DNA of 18,544 nucleotides from JAYZVT01 sp050248375 (GTDB lineage: Bacteria > Pseudomonadota > Alphaproteobacteria > Rhizobiales > Methyloligellaceae), in NCBI GenBank assembly GCA_050248375.1, contig JBFWSL010000036.1:1-18544 (forward strand), read 5' to 3'. Both the position numbers and the translations under genes were made by a program. Every line of letters begins with the position of its first letter. Positions within the stretch are counted from its first letter, which is position 1. Of this stretch, positions 1 to 6,473 are shown piece after piece. Below the pieces are notes generated by a model. It made no database searches, had not been told where the DNA came from, and saw only the letters and a program-made list of their open reading frames with translations.

Positions 1-192
1 CTCGGCGTCGGTGTAGGGGCCCTACGTGTCGTAGACCGGGAAGCTGCTGCCGTCGGTCAGCGCGATCTCGCGCAGCGGCACGCGCACGTCGGCGTGGCCC
101 TGCGGCGAGGAATAGACCTTGCGGCTCGCTGTCAGCGGACCGGTGGTGACTTCGGGCCGCATCAGGTCGCTGTTGCGCGTCGGCTTGTTCAT
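1..192 (-). pseudogene. thiC: thiC (phosphomethylpyrimidine synthase), 5' part, interrupted by an in-frame TAG; runs off the window
   Basis: ThiC is the radical-SAM enzyme that converts aminoimidazole ribotide into HMP-phosphate for thiamin synthesis. Reading down from the ATG at 192-190, the product shows ThiC N-terminal hallmarks: TTGPLTASRKVY, then VRVPLREIAL, then PVYDT. The next codon (24-22) is TAG, and the frame continues GPYTDAE. The family motif here is YDTSGPYTD, so the stop replaces the conserved serine; one base (TCG to TAG) would explain it. An AAGGA-like ribosome site lies 5' of the ATG. The gene follows the membrane protein gene by 24 nt and lies under the TPP riboswitch. Identity is firm. 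Whether this is a true nonsense mutation, a sequencing error or a readthrough codon cannot be told here, and the catalytic domain is outside the window. Confidence 0.88.
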
Positions 193-216
193 CTCGGTAT
201 GTCCTTCCCTTGCGTA

Positions 217-612
217 TTACCGTGGCTGGGCAAGCCAGCCGAACCAGGTGAGCGCCGCTCCGGCGGCGGCGTAGAAAATGCCGGCCGCCAGCATGAAGTT
301 GGTGTTCTTCATGAGCTTGTTGCCGGTTTTGCGGATGTTGTCGGCGAAAAGCATGCGCGCGATGCCCGCCGCGAGGCTGATCCAGCCGAAAACGGTGATG
401 ATGACGGGCCAGTCGGCCACCCATATGTTGTGCGAGGCCACGATCAGCAGGCCCATCACGAGCGCCATGAAGCCCGCGATGTAGATCAGCGCGTCGCTCT
501 TGAGGAATTCCTTGCCAATGGCCCGGAAACCGGCGGGATTCGTCAGCAGCCCGGCGCCCATGACGACGAACAGGGGGCCAAGCACCTTCGCGATAAAGAC
601 CGATGCTTCCAT
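217..612 (-). CDS. Unrecognised four-helix membrane protein between TPP riboswitch and thiC
   Basis: I do not recognise the family. The 131-residue product has four hydrophobic segments at about residues 4-24, 41-60, 66-86 and 105-125, joined by short basic loops, and no catalytic motif I can see. The frame is open to a GTG at 621, but that GTG overlaps the best Shine-Dalgarno sequence (AAGGAG). The ATG at 612-610 lies 8 nt beyond AAGGAG and is therefore the better start. It is the first gene after a TPP riboswitch and is followed 24 nt later by thiC, so it is almost certainly repressed by thiamin pyrophosphate. That context suggests a role in thiamin or pyrimidine-precursor uptake or salvage, which is inference only. 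It is too small for a typical standalone secondary transporter. Confidence 0.8.
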   Translation of the reverse strand: MEASVFIAKVLGPLFVVMGAGLLTNPAGFRAIGKEFLKSDALIYIAGFMALVMGLLIVASHNIWVADWPVIITVFGWISLAAGIARMLFADNIRKTGNKLMKNTNFMLAAGIFYAAAGAALTWFGWLAQPR

Positions 613-683
613 CCTCGCCACTCCTTCGCACGCGCAAGCGGTCAGCCTGCAAATCGGGTCATGTCGTGGGGAGAAATCGCCGT

Positions 684-782
684 GTTCCAGTCCCTACGCC
701 GGCATGACCCGGATCAGGTTCAAGGGTGGTTGCGCGGACTTCAGCGCAATCTCAGCCGGCTGCCGCCGGCCCCCCTTGGAAC
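684..782 (-). promoter_or_regulatory. TPP riboswitch (thi box)
   Basis: On the minus strand the element shows the conserved CTGAGA box (near 754-749), followed by ACCCTTGAACCTGATC and then GGGTCATGCCGGCGTAGGGA, the classic thi-box core that binds thiamin pyrophosphate. The ends close with a perfect 6-bp helix: GTTCCA at 782-777 pairs with TGGAAC at 689-684. The element lies about 70 nt before the ATG of the membrane protein gene and controls that gene plus thiC. I do not see an obvious terminator in the stretch after the aptamer. Control at translation initiation is the likelier mode, though I did not resolve the expression platform. Confidence 0.95.
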
Positions 783-973
783 TTGTCGAAGCAATGTGAG
801 CCCTGCGGCCCGGGAAAGCAAGGGCGATGCGGGCTCGCGGCGCGGCTGGCGCGGCCGTTTCCGGCACGGGTAACCCTGTAACAACACACGGTAGCGTTAG
901 CTGCTGATTTAATTCTATATTATGCGCCAAGCGGGGCAGAGAACAGTAACTGTGGCGTACTGCGGAGGGCGTA
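783..973. other. Divergent intergenic region
   Basis: This region lies between the minus-strand thi transcript and the plus-strand DUF4145-type gene. It is GC-rich apart from an AT-rich patch at about 905-923 containing TATATT (916-921), a possible -10 for the plus-strand gene; I find no good -35 at the right spacing. A short palindrome GGGTAACCC lies near 869-877. Promoters for both directions must lie here, but none can be assigned firmly. Confidence 0.35.
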
Positions 974-1519
974 ATGTTATCCACTCGCGACTACAAGGAT
1001 TTTGGGCGATGGTCGATCGGCTCGAAGTCCAGGGCGAAGACCCAACCGGACTTCATTCCTGAAAAGCTGCGCACCGCCTACAAGCAGGCCTGCGTCATCA
1101 TCGAGCTCAATCCCCGCGCGTCCGCTGTCATGGCGCGCTACTGCCTGCAGGAAATGCTGCGCGACTTCTGGGACCTGCCCGAGGTCCAGGAGGAAAGCCT
1201 CGCCAGGACGCTCGAGGCCGCCGCGGGCCGGCTGCCCCGCGAGACCCTGGCCGCCATCGACGCCGTGCGCGGCTTCGGCACCATCGGCGAGCAACTGCAT
1301 GAAGATGTCCGCATGATGGTGGAGGCGACGCCTCAGGAAGCGGAAATGCTCATCCAGCTCGTGGAGACGCTGTTCCTGGATTTCTACGCCGACCGCCACC
1401 AGCGCGAGATCCGCGCCGCGTCCATCCGCGAGCAGGCCCGGATGCGAGCGGCGCAGGACACGGACAACGTGACCACGCTTGCCGCGCCCCACGCCCGCGT
1501 CGTTTCCCGGGCGGGCTGA
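974..1519 (+). CDS. DUF4145-domain protein
   Basis: The 181-residue soluble protein matches the DUF4145 pattern: an N-terminal helix with IELNPRASAVMARYCLQEML (about 43-62) and a C-terminal helix LIQLVETLFLDFYADRHQRE (about 126-145). The middle, with GTIGEQLHEDVRMM, also fits. DUF4145 domains occur alone or fused to restriction and nucleic-acid-related modules; the biochemical role is not known. There is no partner domain, signal peptide or membrane segment. The start ATG has a good GGAGG 5 nt upstream. The gene stands alone, divergent from the thi unit and convergent with the DJ-1-family gene, so context does not suggest a function. Confidence 0.85.
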   Translation: MLSTRDYKDFGRWSIGSKSRAKTQPDFIPEKLRTAYKQACVIIELNPRASAVMARYCLQEMLRDFWDLPEVQEESLARTLEAAAGRLPRETLAAIDAVRGFGTIGEQLHEDVRMMVEATPQEAEMLIQLVETLFLDFYADRHQREIRAASIREQARMRAAQDTDNVTTLAAPHARVVSRAG

Positions 1520-1534
1520 CGGGACAATTCTATC

Positions 1535-1576
1535 GGGGGGCGCCGGGCTGGGGACATTCCCGCCGGCGCCCGCCCC
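1535..1576. terminator. GC-rich hairpin between convergent genes
   Basis: GGGGGGCGCCGG (1535-1546) can pair with CCGGCGCC plus CGCCCC (1563-1576), leaving a loop of about 16 nt and a small bulge. It lies in the 72-bp space between two convergent genes, so it could act in both directions. No T-tract follows on either strand, so intrinsic termination is only probable. Confidence 0.45.
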
Positions 1577-1591
1577 TCGCGGGAAACGGCG

Positions 1592-2152
1592 TCACGCCGC
1601 CCGGCGGTGATGGCGCCCCTCGCCCACTTCCTCGACGATCTTGGCCACGAAGGCCTTCAGGTCGCCCGGATTGCGCGAGGTGATGATGCCGTCGGAGACC
1701 ACCACCGCCTCGTCCTTCCAGTTGGCGCCCGCATTCTCCATGTCGGTCCTGATGGACTTGTAGGAGGTCGCCTCGCGCCCATCCATCACGCCCGCCTCGA
1801 TCAGCAGCCAGGGCGCATGGCAGATGGCCGCGACCGGCTTGCCGCTCGCCAGGAAGCTCTTGATCAGGGACATGGCGTCGGGGTCCACGCGCAGCAGGTC
1901 GGGGTTCATCTGCCCGCCCGGCAGCACCAGCGCGTCGTAGTCATCCACCCGGGCGTCGGTGATCTTGAGGTCCGCCTCCACCTCACGGCCCCAGTCGCCG
2001 TCCTTCCATCCGGTAACCGGCTGGCCGTTCGGCGTCGCCACATGCACCGTGGCGCCGGCCTTGCGGAGGTCGTCGCGTGGCACCTCCAGTTCCGACTGCT
2101 CGAAGCCCTTCGTCGAGACGATGAGAATTTGCGCTTCGCTGATCTTCGTCAT
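1592..2152 (-). CDS. DJ-1/PfpI-family protein (type 1 glutamine amidotransferase-like, YhbO-type)
   Basis: The 186-residue product has the DJ-1/PfpI layout. An N-terminal strand leads into KGFEQSE with the conserved Glu18, ALVLPGG lies at about 74-80, and the nucleophile elbow AAICHAPW carries Cys111 and His112. Members of the PfpI/YhbO branch are stress-related and have been called proteases, glyoxalases or protein/nucleotide deglycases; which activity applies is disputed and cannot be read from sequence. It is cytosolic with no signal peptide. The length is close to E. coli YhbO (172) with a short basic C-terminal tail. AGGAG lies 6 nt before the ATG. It is monocistronic as far as visible. 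Confidence 0.9.
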   Translation of the reverse strand: MTKISEAQILIVSTKGFEQSELEVPRDDLRKAGATVHVATPNGQPVTGWKDGDWGREVEADLKITDARVDDYDALVLPGGQMNPDLLRVDPDAMSLIKSFLASGKPVAAICHAPWLLIEAGVMDGREATSYKSIRTDMENAGANWKDEAVVVSDGIITSRNPGDLKAFVAKIVEEVGEGRHHRRAA

Positions 2153-2279
2153 GAGTCACTCCTGACTGAGATTTTCCGGGATCGGCCGTTACGGCTTGCC
2201 CCATGAACAAGCCCTCTCCTGCTTTGTTCCGGGGATAGCCGATCAAATCCTGCGGACGGTGGCCGCGTGCCGGGTTATG

Positions 2280-2297
2280 CTGCGGACCTTGCCGCAG
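2280..2297 (+). other. Small hairpin upstream of the 94-residue membrane protein
   Basis: CTGCGG (2280-2285) and CCGCAG (2292-2297) form a 6-bp stem with a 6-nt loop, ending 16 nt before the ATG at 2314. The gene has no good Shine-Dalgarno sequence, so the hairpin may matter for initiation, but this may be chance in GC-rich DNA. Confidence 0.3.
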
Positions 2298-2313
2298 CCG
2301 GGGCCCGCGCACC

Positions 2314-2598
2314 ATGTTGCTCTACCGCGTCCTGATGGGTCTGGCCGCCGCCGGGGCCACCGTCGTCGTCTATTTGTTCATAACCGGACTTGCCGACGGG
2401 TCGGTGTCTTCATTCAACATGGGGCTGTGGATCGGTCTGCTCGCCGCCGTGGCCGCCGTCATCGGCGGCGGCGGCGTGCTGCGCAGCAAAGGCCGCACGG
2501 GCCTCGCCAGCCTGGTGCTCGCCATCCTGGCCGTTCCGGCGGCGCTCTACGGCGTCCTCATGCTTGTCCTGATCCTGACCGTCGACCGCTGGAACTAG
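2314..2598 (+). CDS. Small three-helix membrane protein, unknown function
   Basis: The 94-residue product has hydrophobic segments at about 4-25, 35-54 and 65-90, with a conserved-looking central stretch GLADGSVSSFNMGLW between the first two. From memory, similar short proteins are sometimes labelled 'osmoprotectant transporter permease'. That label is weakly founded: the protein is far too small for a complete permease and no substrate-binding or ATPase gene is adjacent. The start is uncertain because no clear ribosome site precedes the ATG; the next in-frame ATG is 21 nt downstream. The gene lies 158 nt before the FAD oxidoreductase on the same strand and could share its transcript. Confidence 0.72.
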   Translation: MLLYRVLMGLAAAGATVVVYLFITGLADGSVSSFNMGLWIGLLAAVAAVIGGGGVLRSKGRTGLASLVLAILAVPAALYGVLMLVLILTVDRWN

Positions 2599-2756
2599 CC
2601 GGCGGTTCCCCGCCATACAGGGAAATGCTAGGGCATGATCGGGAAGAGATGCCCTTGGGCTGGACCGGGGGATGGTTTCATCTTGCCGTCCAGGCAAGTC
2701 TGCATGGCCAGATGATACGCCGGGGAAACGGCCGTGCGCCGGAGAAATGCGGGCCG

Positions 2757-3944
2757 ATGACCCAGGACCTCAAAGCCGACGTCGCCGTCATCGGCGGCGG
2801 CATCATGGGCAGCGCGGCGGCGTATTTCCTTGCCGCATCGGGTTCGGCCGGCGATGTCGTGGTCATCGAGCCCGACCCCGCCTATGCCCGCGCGGCCACG
2901 CCGGCGGGCGCGGGCGGCGTGCGGCGGCTGATGTCGCGGCCCGAGAACATCCGCATGTCGCAGTTCAGCCTCGACTTCTACGCGGGCTTCGCCGGGACTA
3001 TGGCGACGCAAGACGGACCGGCGGATATTTCCTTCCGCCGCCAGGGCTATCTGTTTCTCACCGGCGCGCAGGGCGTCGATGCGCTCACACTCAATCACCG
3101 CACCCAGACGGAGGAAGGCGTCGAGGCCGATCTGCTGGAACCGGCACAGTTGCACGACCGCTTTCCCTCTATCGGCCTGGACGGCGTGGCGCTCGCCTGC
3201 CATTCCCCCCGCGACGGCTGGATCGACCCCCATGCCGCTCTCATGGGCTTCCGCAGGAAGGCGCAGCAGCTCGGCGTCACCTATGTGAAGGACCGCGCCG
3301 CGGCGCTGGAGACATCGGCAAGCGCCGTCACCCGCGCCCGGCTGGAGGGCGGCGGCTCCGTCGCGGCCAAGCTGTTCATCAATACCGCCGGCCCCTGGGC
3401 GGGCGAAGTCGCCGCCATGACCGGCGCCAGGCTTCCGGTCGTGCCTCTGTGCCGTGTGCAGCACTACTGGGAATGCGCCCACGACATCGAGCCGCTGCCC
3501 CTCGTGAAGGACGACAGCGGCGCCTTCTTCCGCCCCGAAGGCAAGGGCTTCGCGGGCGGACGCCCCAGCTTCGACATCGAACCCGGATTCATCTGGGACG
3601 TGGACCGCGGGTTCTTCGCCAACTATTTCGAGGAAACCGTGTGGCAGTTGCTGGCCAACATGGTGCCGAAGTTCCAGGACATCCGCCTGAAGCGCACATG
3701 GGCCGGCCACTACGGCCAGAACCTGCTCGACGGCAACATGATCATCGGCCGCTATTCCCCCGGCCACGGCAACATTCTCGTCGCCTGCGGCTTCTCCGGC
3801 CATGGCATCATGCACGCCCCGGCAGTGGGCCGCGCGCTGGCCGAGCTGGCGCTGCATGGCGAATACCGCACGCTCGACCTGACACGCATGGAGTTCGGCC
3901 GGGTGCTGCGGAACGAACCCTACGCGGAGGTGGGCATCAAATGA
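2757..3944 (+). CDS. FAD-dependent oxidoreductase, DAO family (FOXRED1/sarcosine-oxidase-like)
   Basis: The product is 395 residues long. It has an N-terminal FAD-binding Rossmann fold with GGGIMG (13-18) and an acidic residue at the end of the second strand (Glu38). These are followed by GAGGVRRLMSRPENI (about 51-65) and a C-terminal GFSGHGIMHAPAVGRAL that closes the flavin site. This is the DAO fold used by sarcosine, glycine and D-amino-acid oxidases/dehydrogenases; the substrate cannot be named. The frame is open further upstream to 2196, but that part has no family similarity, so the ATG at 2757 was chosen; GGAG lies 12 nt upstream, a little far. The stop overlaps the start of the rhodanese gene (ATGA), which suggests coupled expression and a sulfur- or amine-related catabolic task. 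Confidence 0.9.
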   Translation: MTQDLKADVAVIGGGIMGSAAAYFLAASGSAGDVVVIEPDPAYARAATPAGAGGVRRLMSRPENIRMSQFSLDFYAGFAGTMATQDGPADISFRRQGYLFLTGAQGVDALTLNHRTQTEEGVEADLLEPAQLHDRFPSIGLDGVALACHSPRDGWIDPHAALMGFRRKAQQLGVTYVKDRAAALETSASAVTRARLEGGGSVAAKLFINTAGPWAGEVAAMTGARLPVVPLCRVQHYWECAHDIEPLPLVKDDSGAFFRPEGKGFAGGRPSFDIEPGFIWDVDRGFFANYFEETVWQLLANMVPKFQDIRLKRTWAGHYGQNLLDGNMIIGRYSPGHGNILVACGFSGHGIMHAPAVGRALAELALHGEYRTLDLTRMEFGRVLRNEPYAEVGIK

Positions 3945-4900
3945 CCACGATCGTTCCGGCGGAACCCGAAGGCTCCTCGCCGCTCGTCTCCACCGGCTGG
4001 CTGGCGCGCAACCTGCACCGCCCCGATATCCGCGTCGTCGATGTGCGGTGGAAATCCCGCTTCGAGAACGGGCGCGGCATCAGCATGGACGACCGCGAGG
4101 CATATCTCGCCGGACATATTCCCGGCGCCGTCTTCGCCGGCATGGCGAGCGAGCTGTCCGATCCCGCCCATCCCGTTTCGGACATGCTGGCCGGACCGGA
4201 GGACTTCGCCCGCGCCATGAGCCGGCTCGGCATCGGCAGGGACACCCTCGTCGTTGCCTGCGACGACATGGGCTTCCCGCTCGGGGCCGCGCGGCTGTGG
4301 TGGGCGCTCAACGTTCACGGGCATGAGCGCGTGCGCGTCCTCGACGGCGGCCTGCGCCAGTGGCGGCTGGAGGGTCGCCCGCTGTCGTCGGACGTGCCCG
4401 ATGTGCAGCCCGCCGCTTTCGTGCCCCGTCCACGTCCCCACTGGATCGCCACCAAGGCCGACGTCACCGCCGCGCTCGGCGATCCCGGCACGCTCGTCAT
4501 CGACTGCCTGACCCCGGAGCTCTACGAAGGACGCGGCGACCGCCACATGTGGGGACAGCGCCCCGGGCATATTCCCGGCGCGGTGAACGTTCCCTACATG
4601 GCCAACGTGGACAGGGACCTGGCCCGCCTGACGGTCGAGGAACGCGGCGAATTGCTCGCCGGCGGCCGCCCGCTCCCCTTCGGCGACGCCGGGATGCTGC
4701 GCCGGCTTTACGCCGACGCGGGCCTGAAGCCCGGCCAGCGGGTCATCACCTATTGCGGGCGCGGCTACGCGGCATCCTGCGGCTTCCTCGCCCTGAAAAT
4801 CCTCGGGCACGACGACGTGCGCCTGTATGACGGCTCATGGTCGGAATGGAGCGCCGACCCGGACCTGCCCATCGAGACGGGGACGCGGCCACCGGCATGA
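3941..4900 (+). CDS. Two-domain rhodanese sulfurtransferase
   Basis: The 319-residue protein has tandem rhodanese domains (about 15-147 and 170-305), each with the HIPGA signature (59-63 and 210-214). The C-terminal domain is catalytic: ITYCGRGYAASC places the sulfur-accepting Cys272 in a CGRGYA loop. This is closer to the CG[S/T]G loop of 3-mercaptopyruvate sulfurtransferases than to the CRKG loop of thiosulfate sulfurtransferases. The N-terminal domain has ACDDMG at the matching place, with Cys107 where many have Tyr. It has no signal peptide, so is probably cytosolic. It overlaps the oxidoreductase by 4 nt (ATGA). The sulfur donor and acceptor are not known; substrate choice from the loop alone is tentative. 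Confidence 0.92.
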   Translation: MTTIVPAEPEGSSPLVSTGWLARNLHRPDIRVVDVRWKSRFENGRGISMDDREAYLAGHIPGAVFAGMASELSDPAHPVSDMLAGPEDFARAMSRLGIGRDTLVVACDDMGFPLGAARLWWALNVHGHERVRVLDGGLRQWRLEGRPLSSDVPDVQPAAFVPRPRPHWIATKADVTAALGDPGTLVIDCLTPELYEGRGDRHMWGQRPGHIPGAVNVPYMANVDRDLARLTVEERGELLAGGRPLPFGDAGMLRRLYADAGLKPGQRVITYCGRGYAASCGFLALKILGHDDVRLYDGSWSEWSADPDLPIETGTRPPA

Positions 4901-4909
4901 ACCGGCGGC

Positions 4910-5620
4910 CTACTTCCCGTAGGGATTGCCGTAGTCGAGAAGCGAGGCGGCCTTCTGCCCCTTGTCTCCCTTGACGTATTCGACATGCCAACTGTCCTGC
5001 CGGCCCCCGCTGATCTCGCCGATGAGGCAGTGCAGCCAGCGCCAGATGATCTCGTCCTCCACCTCCAGCAGGGACTCGACCCTCGAAAAATCAAGGTGTC
5101 TGGGAACGGAGCCCGGTTCGCACCACGCCGCGTATCTCTCCAGCACCTTCCGGATGAACGGACGCACGAGCACCGGCGGCCAGGCGGCGCGCAGAAAGGC
5201 GAAGTCCACGTATCTGTGCTGGGGCTCGCCGGTCTTTGCCGGTTCGGTGGCGATGCGGAAATAGTCCGCCATCCTCTCCGCAACGAAATCGCGGTCGGCC
5301 GGACTCTCGATTCTCGCGGCCATGTCCGCGATGACTGTCACCTGGGCATCGAGCTCGCCGGCCTTCGCCTTCTCCAGATTGTCCCTGATCGGCGCGGAAA
5401 CGCCCCCGGTCCGATCAAGGAAGGCATCGAGTTCCGCCGCGCGCCGTCTGCTCTCCTCCGCCTCCCTCCTGGACTCCCCTATGAAATCCCTCAGGTTCCA
5501 GGCGATCCACACAACAACGGCGGCGGCCGGCAGCAGGCCCACGGCGCCATAGGCCTGCCAGGCGAGCCATTGCCCGCCAAGCAGGAGGGCGAGCAGAAGA
5601 ATGATGACCACATTGCCCAT
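4910..5620 (-). CDS. Unrecognised membrane-anchored protein with basic coiled-coil segment
   Basis: The family is not recognised. The 236-residue product starts with two hydrophobic segments (about 3-22 and 26-43). A charged helical stretch rich in Glu and Arg follows (about 44-70, probably coiled coil), then a soluble domain with several Trp residues (AAWPPVLV, IIWRWLHCLIG) and a C-terminal tail LLDYGNPYGK. The soluble part would face the cytoplasm if the two helices form a hairpin. No catalytic motif is visible. The ATG lies 13 nt after the stop of the hydrolase gene and lacks a good ribosome site, so translation probably depends on coupling. Its stop is 9 nt from the stop of the convergent rhodanese gene. 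Confidence 0.75.
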   Translation of the reverse strand: MGNVVIILLLALLLGGQWLAWQAYGAVGLLPAAAVVVWIAWNLRDFIGESRREAEESRRRAAELDAFLDRTGGVSAPIRDNLEKAKAGELDAQVTVIADMAARIESPADRDFVAERMADYFRIATEPAKTGEPQHRYVDFAFLRAAWPPVLVRPFIRKVLERYAAWCEPGSVPRHLDFSRVESLLEVEDEIIWRWLHCLIGEISGGRQDSWHVEYVKGDKGQKAASLLDYGNPYGK

Positions 5621-5633
5621 TGCTTCATGCCGT

Positions 5634-6473
5634 TCAGCCGCCGGACTTCGACTTCCACTCCTGCCAGGGTGTCGGTTTCAGCGGTTCGGCGCAGAGATCG
5701 AATGTCAGCTTGTCCCCGGCATGCGCCGGATACAGCGTCTCCACCAGCGGATCGTGCCCCGGGATGACGCGCTCGGGCGGCGCGCCAAGCTCGAAGATGC
5801 GCTCGTAGCCCGCGCACAGTTCCGGCAGGCTGGCCACGACGGGATGCGGGTTCTGTTCCATCACCGTGTCGTAGAAGTGGGCCGCGTCGGAAGCGATGAC
5901 CATCGGCCCCGCCTTCGATTCGACGCGCACCACCTGCAGCCCGCCCGAATGGCCGCCGACCAGATGCACCGACACGCCGGGCGCCACTTCCGCGTCGCCG
6001 TCCACGAAGCGCACCCGCGACCTGAAGTTGGCCTCCACCACGTCCACCACATGCTCCACGTCGAACACGCGCCGGCAGGCGGGATAGCGCATGGGCCTGC
6101 CGGTGGCGTAGGCCACCTCACGCTCCTGCACCACGAACTCGGCCTTGGGGAAGGACGGCACCGAGCCCGCATGGTCGAAATGCATATGGGTGAGGATCAC
6201 CATGGGCACCGTCCCGGCGTCCACGCCGATGGCCTTGAGCGCGGCTTCGGGATGGCGGATCAGGTCGCGGCCACGCCGTTTCGCCGCGTCCTCGCCATAG
6301 CCGCAATCCACCACGATGGTCCGCGCGCTGTTGCGCAGCACCCACAGGAAATAGGTGATGGCGCGGGTGCCCTCATGCGGGTCCGGCGAGAAGATGTAGT
6401 ATTCGCGGCTGGGCCGCTGGAAGCGCGCGTACACCACCGCGTAAACGTCATAAGGCTCCTCCGGCTGGGACAT
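5634..6473 (-). CDS. Metallo-beta-lactamase-fold hydrolase (N-acyl-homoserine-lactonase-like)
   Basis: The 279-residue product carries the full dinuclear metal set of the fold: LTHMHFDHAG gives His96, His98, Asp100 and His101, then His175 in GGHSGG, Asp196 in IASDAAH and His240 in PGHDP. The layout and length match proteins annotated as N-acyl homoserine lactonase family (AttM/AiiA-like), which hydrolyse lactones, but many relatives act on other esters and lactones. No luxI/luxR gene is in view, so quorum quenching is not supported by context. The start ATG shares one base with the stop of the upstream dehydrogenase (TAATG), so the two are translationally coupled. A dehydrogenase-lactonase pair would fit breakdown of a hydroxy-acid or sugar-acid lactone; this is inference. 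Confidence 0.9.
   Translation of the reverse strand: MSQPEEPYDVYAVVYARFQRPSREYYIFSPDPHEGTRAITYFLWVLRNSARTIVVDCGYGEDAAKRRGRDLIRHPEAALKAIGVDAGTVPMVILTHMHFDHAGSVPSFPKAEFVVQEREVAYATGRPMRYPACRRVFDVEHVVDVVEANFRSRVRFVDGDAEVAPGVSVHLVGGHSGGLQVVRVESKAGPMVIASDAAHFYDTVMEQNPHPVVASLPELCAGYERIFELGAPPERVIPGHDPLVETLYPAHAGDKLTFDLCAEPLKPTPWQEWKSKSGG

Noticed and set aside
2196..2756. N-terminal extension of the FAD oxidoreductase frame by 187 codons
   Set aside because: The extension overlaps the small membrane protein gene in another frame and shows no similarity; the Rossmann motif starts right after the ATG at 2757.
2628..3857. A 409-codon minus-strand frame opposite the FAD oxidoreductase
   Set aside because: It has antisense composition and no motifs. 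The plus strand has the FAD-binding motifs.
5634..6473. Quorum-quenching locus based on the lactonase-like gene
   Set aside because: There is no luxI/luxR or other signalling gene in the window, and the fold and metal site are shared by many unrelated lactonases and esterases.
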